From positions 1-38,524 of the IMG/VR virus record IMGVR_UViG_3300037119_005874: a DNA stretch of 38,524 bases, one strand, 5' to 3'. The translations under genes were made by a program, and so were the position numbers. The notes beneath the pieces are model-generated. The model was not told the DNA's origin. It was given only the letters and a program-made list of their open reading frames with translations, and ran no database searches. This DNA comes from a virus. This document shows, one piece after another, positions 7,109 through 15,360 of the stretch. Each line of letters opens with the position of its first letter. Within the stretch, counting starts at the first letter, position 1.

Positions 7109-8500
7109 ATGGTCTACTCAGTACTGGCGACGAACAACGCCGAAGGTGGCACCAACGGCACCGCAGTCTCTACCGGCAACTCCGGTGGCGCGTCCGGCCT
7201 GGCCTACTCTTCCGTCACCCCCGGTACCGGGAACACCACCACGTTCGACACCACTGACGTCTACCTGGGGACCGTGTCCTACAAGGCCACTCAAGGGTCA
7301 CCGTTCACCGCACAGAACAACACCTGGTGGGACTGGGGCGTTGGGATCACCGACCCTGGCGGCCGGTTTGCTAAGAAGTGGGACGCCGCCTCTGCGATTC
7401 CTTCGACGGTGGTGCATCGCTGGTTCAACGGTGCGAATGGTGCAGGAACCATTTTGGCTTCGATGGGTATCACCAGCACCGGCAAGTTGCAGATCGTTGA
7501 AACCAACAACGCCAACCAGGTCGTGGATTCCACCGGCACGCTGAGCGCTAGCACCTGGTACACGTTCCTGTGGCGGTACGTCGAGACCACTGGTGTGTTC
7601 ACGATCAACGCCTACGCCAAGGGCAGCACCACGGTCGCCGCCACGGTCACCATGAACATGCTGACTGGGTACTCTTTCCGCTCCGATCGGCGTGGTGTCT
7701 CCACTGCGAACTCCGGCATGGGGGCCCTGCACTGGGACGATGAGGAGATCGGCCAAGGAGGCTTTGCCGGACGCAACGATGTCGCCGTTTCTGCACCCAC
7801 CATCTCCCCGGATGCCGCGATCGATCGTGTAGCCAGCGCCTCGATCACTGTGCACGCCAACGCTTCTGTCGCTGGAGACTTGATCAGTGCGTTCACCGGA
7901 TCGTTCACCTCTATTCCGGCCGGGGCTTCCGCTCCGGCGCTGACCGGTACCGCGACTGGACTGAACAGCTCCTCTGCATCACTCACACAGACGTTCACCC
8001 CATCGGTCCCCGGCTGGTACACCTGGACCGCGACCGCAACCGGCTCTTCCACCGGGCAGACCGGCACCGGCTCCCAGGTGGTCTACGTGTCTCCGGTCGT
8101 TGGCCAGGCCGTGCCGCTGCGCAGCGTCAACTCTGTTGGCTACGTCAACGTCGGCGGTGCCGTATCCCTGGCGGCAGCCGCCACCGATGGTCTCGACACC
8201 ACCTACGCGGAATCTCCACAATCACCCAACGGCACCAGCTACGTTGAATACCGAATGGGCCCTTACGGCTCATCCGGGATCAAGTTCAATCCGCGTGGAG
8301 TCAAGGTCGGAGCTGATGCCACCACCAGGACGGTGTCCCTGTACAAGACATCCAATCTGACCACCCCGGTCTACACCACCAGTTTTGTACTGAGCACGAC
8401 GATCGCAGCGCCGGACGTCATCGTGGACGGTACTGGACTGGCGCAGCTGTCCACCGTGGACCGCCGTGAACTTGTCTGGCGGATCTCGGACTCCATCTGA
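7109..8500 (+). CDS. Multi-domain minor tail protein (lectin-like + Ig-like)
   Basis: A 463-residue protein. Residues ~1-215 look like a concanavalin/LamG-type jelly roll ('SYKATQGSPF', 'STWYTFLWRYVETTGVFTIN', 'MGALHWDDEEI'). Residues ~218-335 look like an Ig-like domain ('VSAPTISPDAAIDRVASASI' to 'PGWYTWTATATG'). The final ~125 residues form another beta-rich module (SYVEYRMGPYGSSGIKFNP...). Alternative folds for the last domain cannot be excluded. Its ATG overlaps nothing, and a GGA-rich RBS (ATAAGGACGGCAG) precedes it. The stop overlaps the next ATG by one base. It is most likely a carbohydrate-binding virion protein, inferred from fold and context. Confidence 0.7.
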   Translation: MVYSVLATNNAEGGTNGTAVSTGNSGGASGLAYSSVTPGTGNTTTFDTTDVYLGTVSYKATQGSPFTAQNNTWWDWGVGITDPGGRFAKKWDAASAIPSTVVHRWFNGANGAGTILASMGITSTGKLQIVETNNANQVVDSTGTLSASTWYTFLWRYVETTGVFTINAYAKGSTTVAATVTMNMLTGYSFRSDRRGVSTANSGMGALHWDDEEIGQGGFAGRNDVAVSAPTISPDAAIDRVASASITVHANASVAGDLISAFTGSFTSIPAGASAPALTGTATGLNSSSASLTQTFTPSVPGWYTWTATATGSSTGQTGTGSQVVYVSPVVGQAVPLRSVNSVGYVNVGGAVSLAAAATDGLDTTYAESPQSPNGTSYVEYRMGPYGSSGIKFNPRGVKVGADATTRTVSLYKTSNLTTPVYTTSFVLSTTIAAPDVIVDGTGLAQLSTVDRRELVWRISDSI

Positions 8501-9858
8501 TGACATCTGGCCGGGTATTCGGAGTCGAGTCATACTCGATCAACACTCTCAAGGCACGACTGATCGACGTCACCACGAATAACGTGGGTACAGCCGGGAT
8601 CGCTCGTGTGCTTGAAGTGTCCTCGGTTAACCTTTCGGTATCTGGCACTTCCGCCCGCGTGCATGAGGTGGTCTCCATCAACACCACCACGGCAACAGCT
8701 GCGATCACCGGTCCGGATCACGCCGATCCTGGGGACATCGTGGTGCTGAGTGCCAGCGCTTCAGTAGGAACCATCACCTCTATCATTCAGGTGGGAGGTA
8801 GCCCTACCGTTCTCCTACTGGGAAGTGGAGCAACACGCCAGTTTGTTGCCCCGGCGATCAATTCCTCAACTGCGACAGCCCTGACGTTCCGTGTGACCGT
8901 CACCGGCGGTGGAACAGCCGACGTCATCGTGCAGATCTATCCACACACCATGTGGATATGTGGACCGGATCCTGCTCGGGAACTGCTGCCGCTGTACAAG
9001 CGAGGCCGCAGCGCATTGAACAGCGCACCGGTCGGGCCGTGGCCGGGGTGGGGAGACCAGACCTACGTTGCAGACTTCACCTCACCGGTCGACATCGGAG
9101 GATTCGTCCCGGACGCAAGTGGAAATCTGACCACCTTGCAGGGTGGATCAGCAGGGTACTTGCCGTACTCCACGGTCCTGAAGACGACATCAGCTGCGCC
9201 ACAGTCATTGTCGGTGACCTATGACGGGTACCTGGATATCTGGCTGCGGCAGATCTCCGGACAGCCGGTGTTCTCCGGTGTCATTCCGTCCATGACCACC
9301 CAGACCTACGGACGGTTCGCCGTCCGGTTCCGGGCGATCAGCACCGCAGGAGGCTGGTCGACGGCGATCGGATTGACCCCGGCAGATGGTGTCCCGAGAA
9401 ACGGGCAGATCGACTTCCCAGCCGGTGCACTCAACGGTGTGGTGCTGACGACGTTCTCCCCAGCGGAGTCCGGAACCGTTCCGTCCAGTTTCGCCACTAA
9501 CGAGGTGTGGACAACTTGGCACATCGCGGTGATCGAATGGAACATCAACTCGCTGAAGTGCTACTTGGACGACGTCCTGGTCTACAGCGCTACAGTCAAC
9601 GTGCCAGCTACGCCCATGATTTTCTCGATTCGACCAGCAGGGAACAGCACAACCGATGCGCACGTGCAGATCGACTGGATCGCAGCTTGGGCTGCCGGTG
9701 GAGAACCAGCTCCCACCGCACCGAGCTACATTCCTTCCCCTGGGACCTTCCCGTCCAGCACTCTCTACCCGGCTGGCGAAGACACATCACCGGTCGAGGA
9801 AGCGATTCCTTCTACCAGCACACTCCCCTCTGACACCCTGTTCCCCTCTGGAAGCTGA
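8500..9858 (+). CDS. Minor tail protein with degenerate GH16-like domain
   Basis: A 452-residue protein. The N-terminal ~65 residues hold two short similar beta units (VFGVESYSIN, RVHEVVSINT), followed by an Ig-like region (~68-150). Residues ~185-395 resemble a glycoside hydrolase family 16 jelly roll (YGRFAVRFRA, then NGQIDFPAG, WTTWHIAVIEW, IDWIAAWAAGG). The GH16 catalytic signature ExDxxE appears as Q303-I-D305-F-P-A308, so both catalytic Glu positions are lost. Binding rather than cleavage is inferred. A Pro/Ser-rich tail (400-452) ends the protein. The ATG overlaps the preceding stop codon (ATGA-type junction at 8500). Confidence 0.72.
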   Translation: MTSGRVFGVESYSINTLKARLIDVTTNNVGTAGIARVLEVSSVNLSVSGTSARVHEVVSINTTTATAAITGPDHADPGDIVVLSASASVGTITSIIQVGGSPTVLLLGSGATRQFVAPAINSSTATALTFRVTVTGGGTADVIVQIYPHTMWICGPDPARELLPLYKRGRSALNSAPVGPWPGWGDQTYVADFTSPVDIGGFVPDASGNLTTLQGGSAGYLPYSTVLKTTSAAPQSLSVTYDGYLDIWLRQISGQPVFSGVIPSMTTQTYGRFAVRFRAISTAGGWSTAIGLTPADGVPRNGQIDFPAGALNGVVLTTFSPAESGTVPSSFATNEVWTTWHIAVIEWNINSLKCYLDDVLVYSATVNVPATPMIFSIRPAGNSTTDAHVQIDWIAAWAAGGEPAPTAPSYIPSPGTFPSSTLYPAGEDTSPVEEAIPSTSTLPSDTLFPSGS

Positions 9859-9867
9859 GGATCACTG

Positions 9868-11553
9868 ATGGCTTACGACAAGCAGACATGGGCGAACTAC
9901 CCGTCCACGGCCACTCCGCTGTCGGCTCCCCGGCTGACGTACATGGAAGATGGCATCGACACCGCGCACGACATCGCGGAAGCTGCCGCTGCTGCGGCGG
10001 CTGCCGGAACCGCGAACGGCAGTGTTACCGCTGCGAAGCTCTCCGCAGGCGTGGGAGCCAACGGCCAGGTGCTGTCCATGGTGTCCGGTGCACTGGGGTG
10101 GACCACCCCCGGTGGCCTCACCGCTACCAGTGTCAAGACCGCGAACTACACCGCCGCCGCCGGGGACTACATCCCGGTGGATACCACCAGCGGCATCATC
10201 ACGATCACATTGCCTGCCGCACCGCCGGATGGCACGCAGATCGCGATCAAGCAGGTCACTGGCGCGAACAGCGTCTCGATCGTGCGTTCCGGTTCGGCAG
10301 TTTTCAACGTTGCAGCTGGACCCACATCTATGTCGCTGGCCAGCACCGGCATCGGGGTGCAGCTGCGGTACGCCAGTGCCACCGGGATCTGGTACTCCCT
10401 GGACTCCATTCCGCTCTCCGCCGTGGGCAGTTCCTTCGCCCCGGCGACCCCGGCGAGCCCGTATGTCTACAGCAATGACACCAGGTTCACCACGGTGGAA
10501 CGGACCAAGGTTGTCTCCAACTACACCCCAGTGCTGACCGATGCTGGCAAGGTGATCGATGCCGAATCGGCTTCGGACCTGACGATCACCGTTCCACCTA
10601 CTACCTCTGTTCCCTGGCAGGACGGGACGGTGATGTCCCCAGTAGCCCTCGGAGACGGCATCGTGTCTATCTCTCCCGGAGCTGGAGTCACCTTCATCCC
10701 GGCCGGAGCGTGGAAGCTCAAGGCCAAGGGTTCCGGCGCGATGCTCCGCAAGATCCCGGGCGGCGGCGCATCATTGCCGAGCACCGGTTTGCTCCTGCGG
10801 TACAAGGCCGATGACTTGACCGGCGCCAACGGTAGTGCCGTGACCAGCTGGCCGGAATCTTCTGGGAATGGACATCCAGCAGCAACCCAGGCCACCCCTA
10901 CCAACCAGCCAACCCTGTTGACCAACTCGATCAACGGACACAAGACGGTGTCCTTCAGTGGTACCGATGACTTCCTGGCCATGTCAGGGTCTGCGTTGGC
11001 GGTCACCCAGAACAAGTCAGCACTGAGCTTTTTCGTGGCATACAACTACCCCAGCTCGGTCACGGGGCAGCGAACCCTGATCACGTTCTCCAACGGCATT
11101 TCATCCTCTTCTACTCGAACCATCCTCTACCACCGTGATGGAACAGGGACGATCGGTGCCGGTGGCCGACGGTTGGACGCCAACTCGGGTGTCTTCATTG
11201 CTGGTACCGCGTCCACATCCGGTCAATCTGAGATCGCCACCGCAGCATTCGATTACGCCAACAATGACCTGTTCATCTACAAGAACGGAACGCTGGCAGG
11301 CAGTAGCACCTCTTTCCAGACCGCTGGGTCCACGGACAACACGATCTCCCTGGCGGGCACCATCGGTGCAAACCTGACAGGTACGGCTGACTTCGCCTTC
11401 ATCCGGATTGCGGAAGTTCTCGTGTACTCCTCAGTGGACCCCATTGTCCGCGCACAGGTGCACACCTATCTGCAGGCCACCTACGGGATCTCTGCCGCAG
11501 ACGCGCTGGGGGCTGGAGACACCTGGCACATTCAGGGGGATATCACCGTATGA
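9868..11553 (+). CDS. Tail fibre protein with C-terminal LamG-like lectin domain
   Basis: A 561-residue protein. The N-terminus (TWANYPSTATPLSAPRL..MEDGI) matches the common 'TW..g.TPL.A..L..me.GI' head of actinophage tail fibres, followed by an Ala-rich helix. Residues ~80-300 contain two beta modules. Residues ~304-541 form a LamG/concanavalin-like domain (LLLRYKADDL...VTSWPESSGN..., ending EVLVYSSVD..., VHTYLQATYG). This domain is clearly homologous to the one embedded in the 1030-residue protein at 15361, so the module was duplicated or shared by recombination. It is likely a receptor-binding protein. The stop overlaps the next ATG (ATGA). Confidence 0.78.
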   Translation: MAYDKQTWANYPSTATPLSAPRLTYMEDGIDTAHDIAEAAAAAAAAGTANGSVTAAKLSAGVGANGQVLSMVSGALGWTTPGGLTATSVKTANYTAAAGDYIPVDTTSGIITITLPAAPPDGTQIAIKQVTGANSVSIVRSGSAVFNVAAGPTSMSLASTGIGVQLRYASATGIWYSLDSIPLSAVGSSFAPATPASPYVYSNDTRFTTVERTKVVSNYTPVLTDAGKVIDAESASDLTITVPPTTSVPWQDGTVMSPVALGDGIVSISPGAGVTFIPAGAWKLKAKGSGAMLRKIPGGGASLPSTGLLLRYKADDLTGANGSAVTSWPESSGNGHPAATQATPTNQPTLLTNSINGHKTVSFSGTDDFLAMSGSALAVTQNKSALSFFVAYNYPSSVTGQRTLITFSNGISSSSTRTILYHRDGTGTIGAGGRRLDANSGVFIAGTASTSGQSEIATAAFDYANNDLFIYKNGTLAGSSTSFQTAGSTDNTISLAGTIGANLTGTADFAFIRIAEVLVYSSVDPIVRAQVHTYLQATYGISAADALGAGDTWHIQGDITV

Positions 11554-12497
11554 ACACCCTGACCAAGCACTCCGCTGCACTCAAGCGAAAGACTTCCCTC
11601 TCCGCTCTCCACACCATGCCGGTCGGGGATCTTCCTGGCTGGACGCAGGTGTTCGCCGACGACTTTCTCTACACGTTCGCCGAAGGCAGCATCACCCCCA
11701 ACGGATCTGGGATCCTGGCCAGCGGTCCAGCTGCTGCCACCCTGGGCCCTAAATTCACCTTCTACCCGGACACCTGGAACAGCACCCATGGCACCAAGGT
11801 CTACCCCAAGACTGAGGGGGAGCCGGGATACCCCGGTAACTGGCCAGCGATCAACGGAAAGTACTACCCGTCGAAGGTGCTGTCGTTCGCGATGGCGCCG
11901 CCGGACGGGACTGCGCCAGGTGTCATGCAGATCAGGCAGCACTCCGAGCTTGTCGGAGGGGTGATGACCGCGATGGGAGCGGTCGTGAAGCCACGTCACC
12001 CGAGCGGCGATTACATGCGTCCCGCCTACGCACGTTACGCATTCCGGATGCGAGTCCGCTCGGCAAAGATCGGAGGCGTCGATTTCGCCCTAACGAATAA
12101 TTTCACTACGTCGCAAAACCTCTATCACATTCACGTTCCATTGAGTATTGACTCAAATAACTGGCCACAAAATGGTGAATTTAATCACCCGGACGGAGAT
12201 GTTAACCGGGCAATTAAAGGTACCTATCATCCGGCGGCTAATCAAAATGAATCATGGGTGTACGCCCCTACTCCACCGATGTCGCCATTTCAGTGGCATG
12301 TCTACGAGACCATCTGGACCCCTGGCCGTGTCCGGTTCCTGATCGACGGGATCGCGTGGAAAGACACCACGGACCGGGTGCCGTCGCAGGAGATGGCGAT
12401 CGCCTTGTTCCAGCACGAAGTCAACTGGCGCCAACCTCCGGGCGATGAAGAGGCCATCACCGACGTTGATTGGGTGGTGATGTATGACCCGGCCTGA
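11550..12497 (+). CDS. GH16-like (concanavalin fold) minor tail protein
   Basis: A 315-residue protein starting in an ATGA overlap. Residues ~30-313 fit a GH16 beta-jelly roll (FADDFLY near the N-terminus, YARYAFRMRVR, WHVYETIWTPGRVRFLIDG, DVDWVVMYDPA at the end). At the active-site strand, the expected G-E-I-D-F-P-E appears as W205-P-Q-N-G-E210-F-N212-H-P-D215. One Glu remains, while Asp and the second Glu are changed to Asn and Asp. Activity is therefore doubtful and glycan binding is more likely. A ~180-bp AT-rich patch (12080-12262) covers this site, suggesting a recombined segment. It belongs to the tail adhesin cassette. Confidence 0.75.
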   Translation: MNTLTKHSAALKRKTSLSALHTMPVGDLPGWTQVFADDFLYTFAEGSITPNGSGILASGPAAATLGPKFTFYPDTWNSTHGTKVYPKTEGEPGYPGNWPAINGKYYPSKVLSFAMAPPDGTAPGVMQIRQHSELVGGVMTAMGAVVKPRHPSGDYMRPAYARYAFRMRVRSAKIGGVDFALTNNFTTSQNLYHIHVPLSIDSNNWPQNGEFNHPDGDVNRAIKGTYHPAANQNESWVYAPTPPMSPFQWHVYETIWTPGRVRFLIDGIAWKDTTDRVPSQEMAIALFQHEVNWRQPPGDEEAITDVDWVVMYDPA

Positions 12498-12642
12498 GGA
12501 CATGACCGATGAGGATCTGCGTGCCGAACTCGATAGCACGTTGGATCGGTTGGAGCATGATCCCACCGCTGACAACCGGCTTGACGCACAACGAGCTGCG
12601 CACATCTCGTACGAACTTGCAAAGCGTGGAGGTACAGCATGA
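12484..12642 (+). CDS. Small acidic helical protein (52 aa)
   Basis: It opens at ATG 12484 inside the 3' end of the GH16-like gene. A second in-frame ATG at codon 7 is preceded by GGCCTGAGGAC and may be the real start. The product is predicted to be helical (MTDEDLRAELDSTLDRLEH..., DAQRAAHISYELAKRGG). The stop overlaps the next ATG (ATGA). Short 'LxxELxxxLxRL' proteins of this type are common next to phage tail genes. No function is assigned. Confidence 0.55.
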   Translation: MTRPEDMTDEDLRAELDSTLDRLEHDPTADNRLDAQRAAHISYELAKRGGTA

Positions 12643-12779
12643 GCGAAGATGAGAGCATGTTCGGACAGATGGGCTTGACTGGGTGGGCTGAGGGCTACCT
12701 CACCGATTCTGAGGGCAACCTGATTTCGGATCCAGAACCGGCCGAAGAACCGGCCACTGACGAAGGAGATCCCCAGTGA
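12639..12779 (+). CDS. Small acidic hypothetical protein (46 aa)
   Basis: It starts in an ATGA overlap with the preceding gene, with GGAGG eight bases upstream. The 46-residue product is strongly acidic, with a Pro/Glu-rich end (PEPAEEPATDEGDPQ). Its stop overlaps the next GTG (GTGA), so three small genes are translationally chained here. No family is recognised. Confidence 0.5.
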   Translation: MSEDESMFGQMGLTGWAEGYLTDSEGNLISDPEPAEEPATDEGDPQ

Positions 12780-13168
12780 CCGTAGGAATTTCGTCCGCGA
12801 ACCTCGCGACCCCCTGGTTGAATGTGCTCCGTGGGACCACGTTCACCGGCATCACAGCCGTTTACGTCAAACTGCACACCGCAGATCCCGGCAGCGCCGG
12901 TGCCACGGCGGCAGCTGCAGGCAGTACCACCCGGCCTGCGATCACCTGGGCCGCTCCTGCCGGTGGTGCGATTGCCATGACCGGCACCGCCCCCAGCTGG
13001 ACCAACGGCGGTACCTCCGAGACCCTCTCCCACCTGTCCTTCTGGGATGCCTCCACCGGCGGCAACTTCCTGGGATCGGTCGCGCTCGGCAGCACGCAGG
13101 CTTGGGCTTCCGGCAACGTCTACACCCTGTCCGCTCAGGGCTGGGCCCTCACTCCTCTTGCTGCGTAG
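12776..13168 (+). CDS. Small tail-fibre type structural protein
   Basis: A 130-residue protein starting at GTG (GTGA overlap; AAGGAG upstream). The N-terminal sequence (WLNVLRGTTFTGITAVYVKLHTADPG) matches a widespread actinophage tail-associated family with the hallmark 'LN.LlRGt.ft....vYvkLHTgdPG', followed by 'SFWDASTGGNFLG', also typical. It is a beta-rich virion protein, probably attached near the fibres. It is followed directly by the beta-helix gene through a TAGTG overlap. Confidence 0.72.
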   Translation: MTVGISSANLATPWLNVLRGTTFTGITAVYVKLHTADPGSAGATAAAAGSTTRPAITWAAPAGGAIAMTGTAPSWTNGGTSETLSHLSFWDASTGGNFLGSVALGSTQAWASGNVYTLSAQGWALTPLAA

Positions 13169-14997
13169 TGAACCTGCTCTCAAAGATGAGCGGTGCCGTC
13201 CTGGCTTCACGGAAATCGGTGACACCTCTACCGGAATCCTTGTGGCCAGACGACACCAACACGGGGCCGGATGCAGCGGGGTACACATCTCGATCCCTAT
13301 GGACTGGTAGCTACCTGATCTCAGGCAGTAATCAAGTCATCACCGGTCGGCAGTTCACAGGGATCGGACCGCAGGTCACCGGGAACAATGTCACCTTCCG
13401 GGGGTGCGAGTTCAAGGAGACCTACGTCGATGGCTTCCTGATGCGCCTGGACGGGATCAACTGCACCTTCGAGGACTGCCGATGGCGGCCGGGAGACACG
13501 GCAAGTCCACCGGTCATCACCCGCGCGCAGTCCTATCAGCAGGGCATCAAGATGATCAATGGTGTCGGGCTCACCGTGAAGCGCTGTGACTTCTGGGGCT
13601 TCGGCAACGCGATCGAGTTCGAGCCGTCGAGCTCCACCCAGACCAATCCGATCATCATTCAGGACTCATGGTTCCATCACGCCGCCGATCAGGCGGGCAG
13701 CACCTACCACCACGACGGCATCCTGTCCTCCTACGCGGCCAGCTACATCACCGTGGACCACAACTCGATCGTATCCGGCGGCAACACCAACGCCATCGCC
13801 TTCCAGACACCGGCAGGGCTGGGGAACTGGTCGGACCTGACTATCACCAACAACCTGCTCGGCGGGTTCGGCTACACCGTGAACCTCGGTGACGATCGTC
13901 CCAGCAACAACGTCACCTTCACCGGAAACACCTTCACCACCGAGATCGAGCCGATCTACGGTCCGTTCAAAAACAACTGGGCAGCCTTCACCGGGACCAG
14001 GGTCTGGTCGGGTAATCGCTGGAAAGTCCCTGCAGGTGCTGCCTACGGGAACCCAGCGTGGAACGACTTGTACTGGTGGCCCACAGATGGCAAGAACACC
14101 GGTGGACATATTGGTGACTACACCGGTGATGGGATCACACACGGGCGGCAGGTCAACGCCACCAACACCGGAATCGCCGGTATCGGAGTGTCGTCCGGGA
14201 GCCTGATCACCACCGGCTCCACGACCTATTCAACCGCTGGCCAGACGATCACCGGTCGCCGGTTCACCGGTCCGGTCACACTGGCCGGGAACAACATCAC
14301 GCTATCCGGCTGCCAGGTGGAGACCTCTGGCAGCACCGCTCGCGCAATCACAATCACCGGCACCGGCTGCATCGTGCAAGACACCACGATCCTCCCGCCG
14401 TCATCATCGATGCAGATCTGCCTGTACATCCCCGGCGGCAATAACGCAGTCATCCGCCGAGTCGACGCTCGGGGTGCTGAAAACATCGTCACTCTTGAAG
14501 CCGACGACGTGGTCATCGAGGACTCCTACCTGCACGATGTGTCGAACGCCGCCAACCCGGCTGGACATCGGGATGTCATCGAGGTATATGCCGGTGCCCG
14601 TGCCCGGATCCGTAGGAACCGAATGGTGATGGACGACGACGAAACCGCCGTGATCAACATCGCGCCGTGGTGGGGATCGGTCAGCGTGTCGGACTGCTGG
14701 GTCGATGACAACTACATCGACGGTGGCAACATGCACTTCGTCGTGGACGTTCAAAGTACCGGCACCATCACGAACACGAAGGTCCGTCGCAACGACATGG
14801 GTGGACACACCAATACGTTCACCGGCCGGTACACCGCGCTGAACAACGCGGACGGCCGGGCCCGGACCAACGATGACGCCGCACAAGCCAGCAACACAGG
14901 ATCGATCATGTGGCCCACCACGGGAGCTGACGTGAACCGCTGGGTTGATTGCTCCGACCTGTCTCCGGACCGAACAGGGCAGATCATCATCCCGTAG
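13168..14997 (+). CDS. Tandem beta-helix tail protein (two homologous helices)
   Basis: The start is set at GTG 13168, which overlaps the upstream TAG. A longer in-frame ATG at 13102 would lie inside the previous gene. The 609-residue product holds two parallel beta-helix domains. Residue ~55 (NQVITGRQFTGIGPQVTGNN) and residue ~361 (GQTITGRRFTGPVTLAGNN) begin homologous units, each followed by 'VTFRGCEF/ITLSGCQV' turns and ladder motifs such as IIIQDSWFHH and VVIEDSYLHD. This is the architecture of pectate-lyase-like receptor-binding or depolymerase proteins. Acidic clusters (DDDETA, HHDG) could be metal or substrate sites, but no active site is assigned. It is the longest beta-helix protein in the cassette. 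Confidence 0.75.
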   Translation: MNLLSKMSGAVLASRKSVTPLPESLWPDDTNTGPDAAGYTSRSLWTGSYLISGSNQVITGRQFTGIGPQVTGNNVTFRGCEFKETYVDGFLMRLDGINCTFEDCRWRPGDTASPPVITRAQSYQQGIKMINGVGLTVKRCDFWGFGNAIEFEPSSSTQTNPIIIQDSWFHHAADQAGSTYHHDGILSSYAASYITVDHNSIVSGGNTNAIAFQTPAGLGNWSDLTITNNLLGGFGYTVNLGDDRPSNNVTFTGNTFTTEIEPIYGPFKNNWAAFTGTRVWSGNRWKVPAGAAYGNPAWNDLYWWPTDGKNTGGHIGDYTGDGITHGRQVNATNTGIAGIGVSSGSLITTGSTTYSTAGQTITGRRFTGPVTLAGNNITLSGCQVETSGSTARAITITGTGCIVQDTTILPPSSSMQICLYIPGGNNAVIRRVDARGAENIVTLEADDVVIEDSYLHDVSNAANPAGHRDVIEVYAGARARIRRNRMVMDDDETAVINIAPWWGSVSVSDCWVDDNYIDGGNMHFVVDVQSTGTITNTKVRRNDMGGHTNTFTGRYTALNNADGRARTNDDAAQASNTGSIMWPTTGADVNRWVDCSDLSPDRTGQIIIP

Positions 14998-15044
14998 CGC
15001 CTCTACACTCCTGACAAGGGCAGCAGAAGAGGAAGGCCTAGTAC

Positions 15045-15338
15045 ATGATCGGTTACCAGATCACCAAGGCGAACCTGGATTCACGGGTGGGCACACTGGG
15101 TGTGGATCTGCGGCGTTGGTGTGATTCTGTCGAAGCCATGCAGTCCGGCGTGACCGCAGCCATCGCCAACTCCTCGACGTTCTTGGCGGACCTCGGGTAC
15201 TCCGAGACAGACGCAACGACGATCCTGTCTGTGATGACCCAGATGGTGACCGTCAAGAATGCGATCACCGGACAGGGCACAATCCCTACTGCCGGGAACT
15301 ATCAGGCGCTGTTCGCTCAGGCCACCGGGATCGACTGA
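15045..15338 (+). CDS. Small helical hypothetical protein in the adhesin cassette
   Basis: A 97-residue protein preceded by a strong RBS (AGAGGAAGG). It is predicted to be all helical: ITKANLDSRVGTLGVDLRRWCDSV, then an Ala/Ser-rich helix and VMTQMVTVKNAI. Similar short proteins (opening 'y.ltkanldt...l...l..w...v') occur among minor tail genes of actinophages, where their role is unknown. The position between two adhesin genes suggests a chaperone or connector. That is inference only. Confidence 0.6.
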   Translation: MIGYQITKANLDSRVGTLGVDLRRWCDSVEAMQSGVTAAIANSSTFLADLGYSETDATTILSVMTQMVTVKNAITGQGTIPTAGNYQALFAQATGID

Positions 15339-15360
15339 CCCTCGAAGGGTGGTGTGACCG

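Noticed and set aside
13102-13167. Upstream ATG extension of the tandem beta-helix gene
   Set aside because: It would overlap the preceding gene by 67 nt and add 22 non-fibre residues. GTG 13168 overlapping TAG fits the local pattern.
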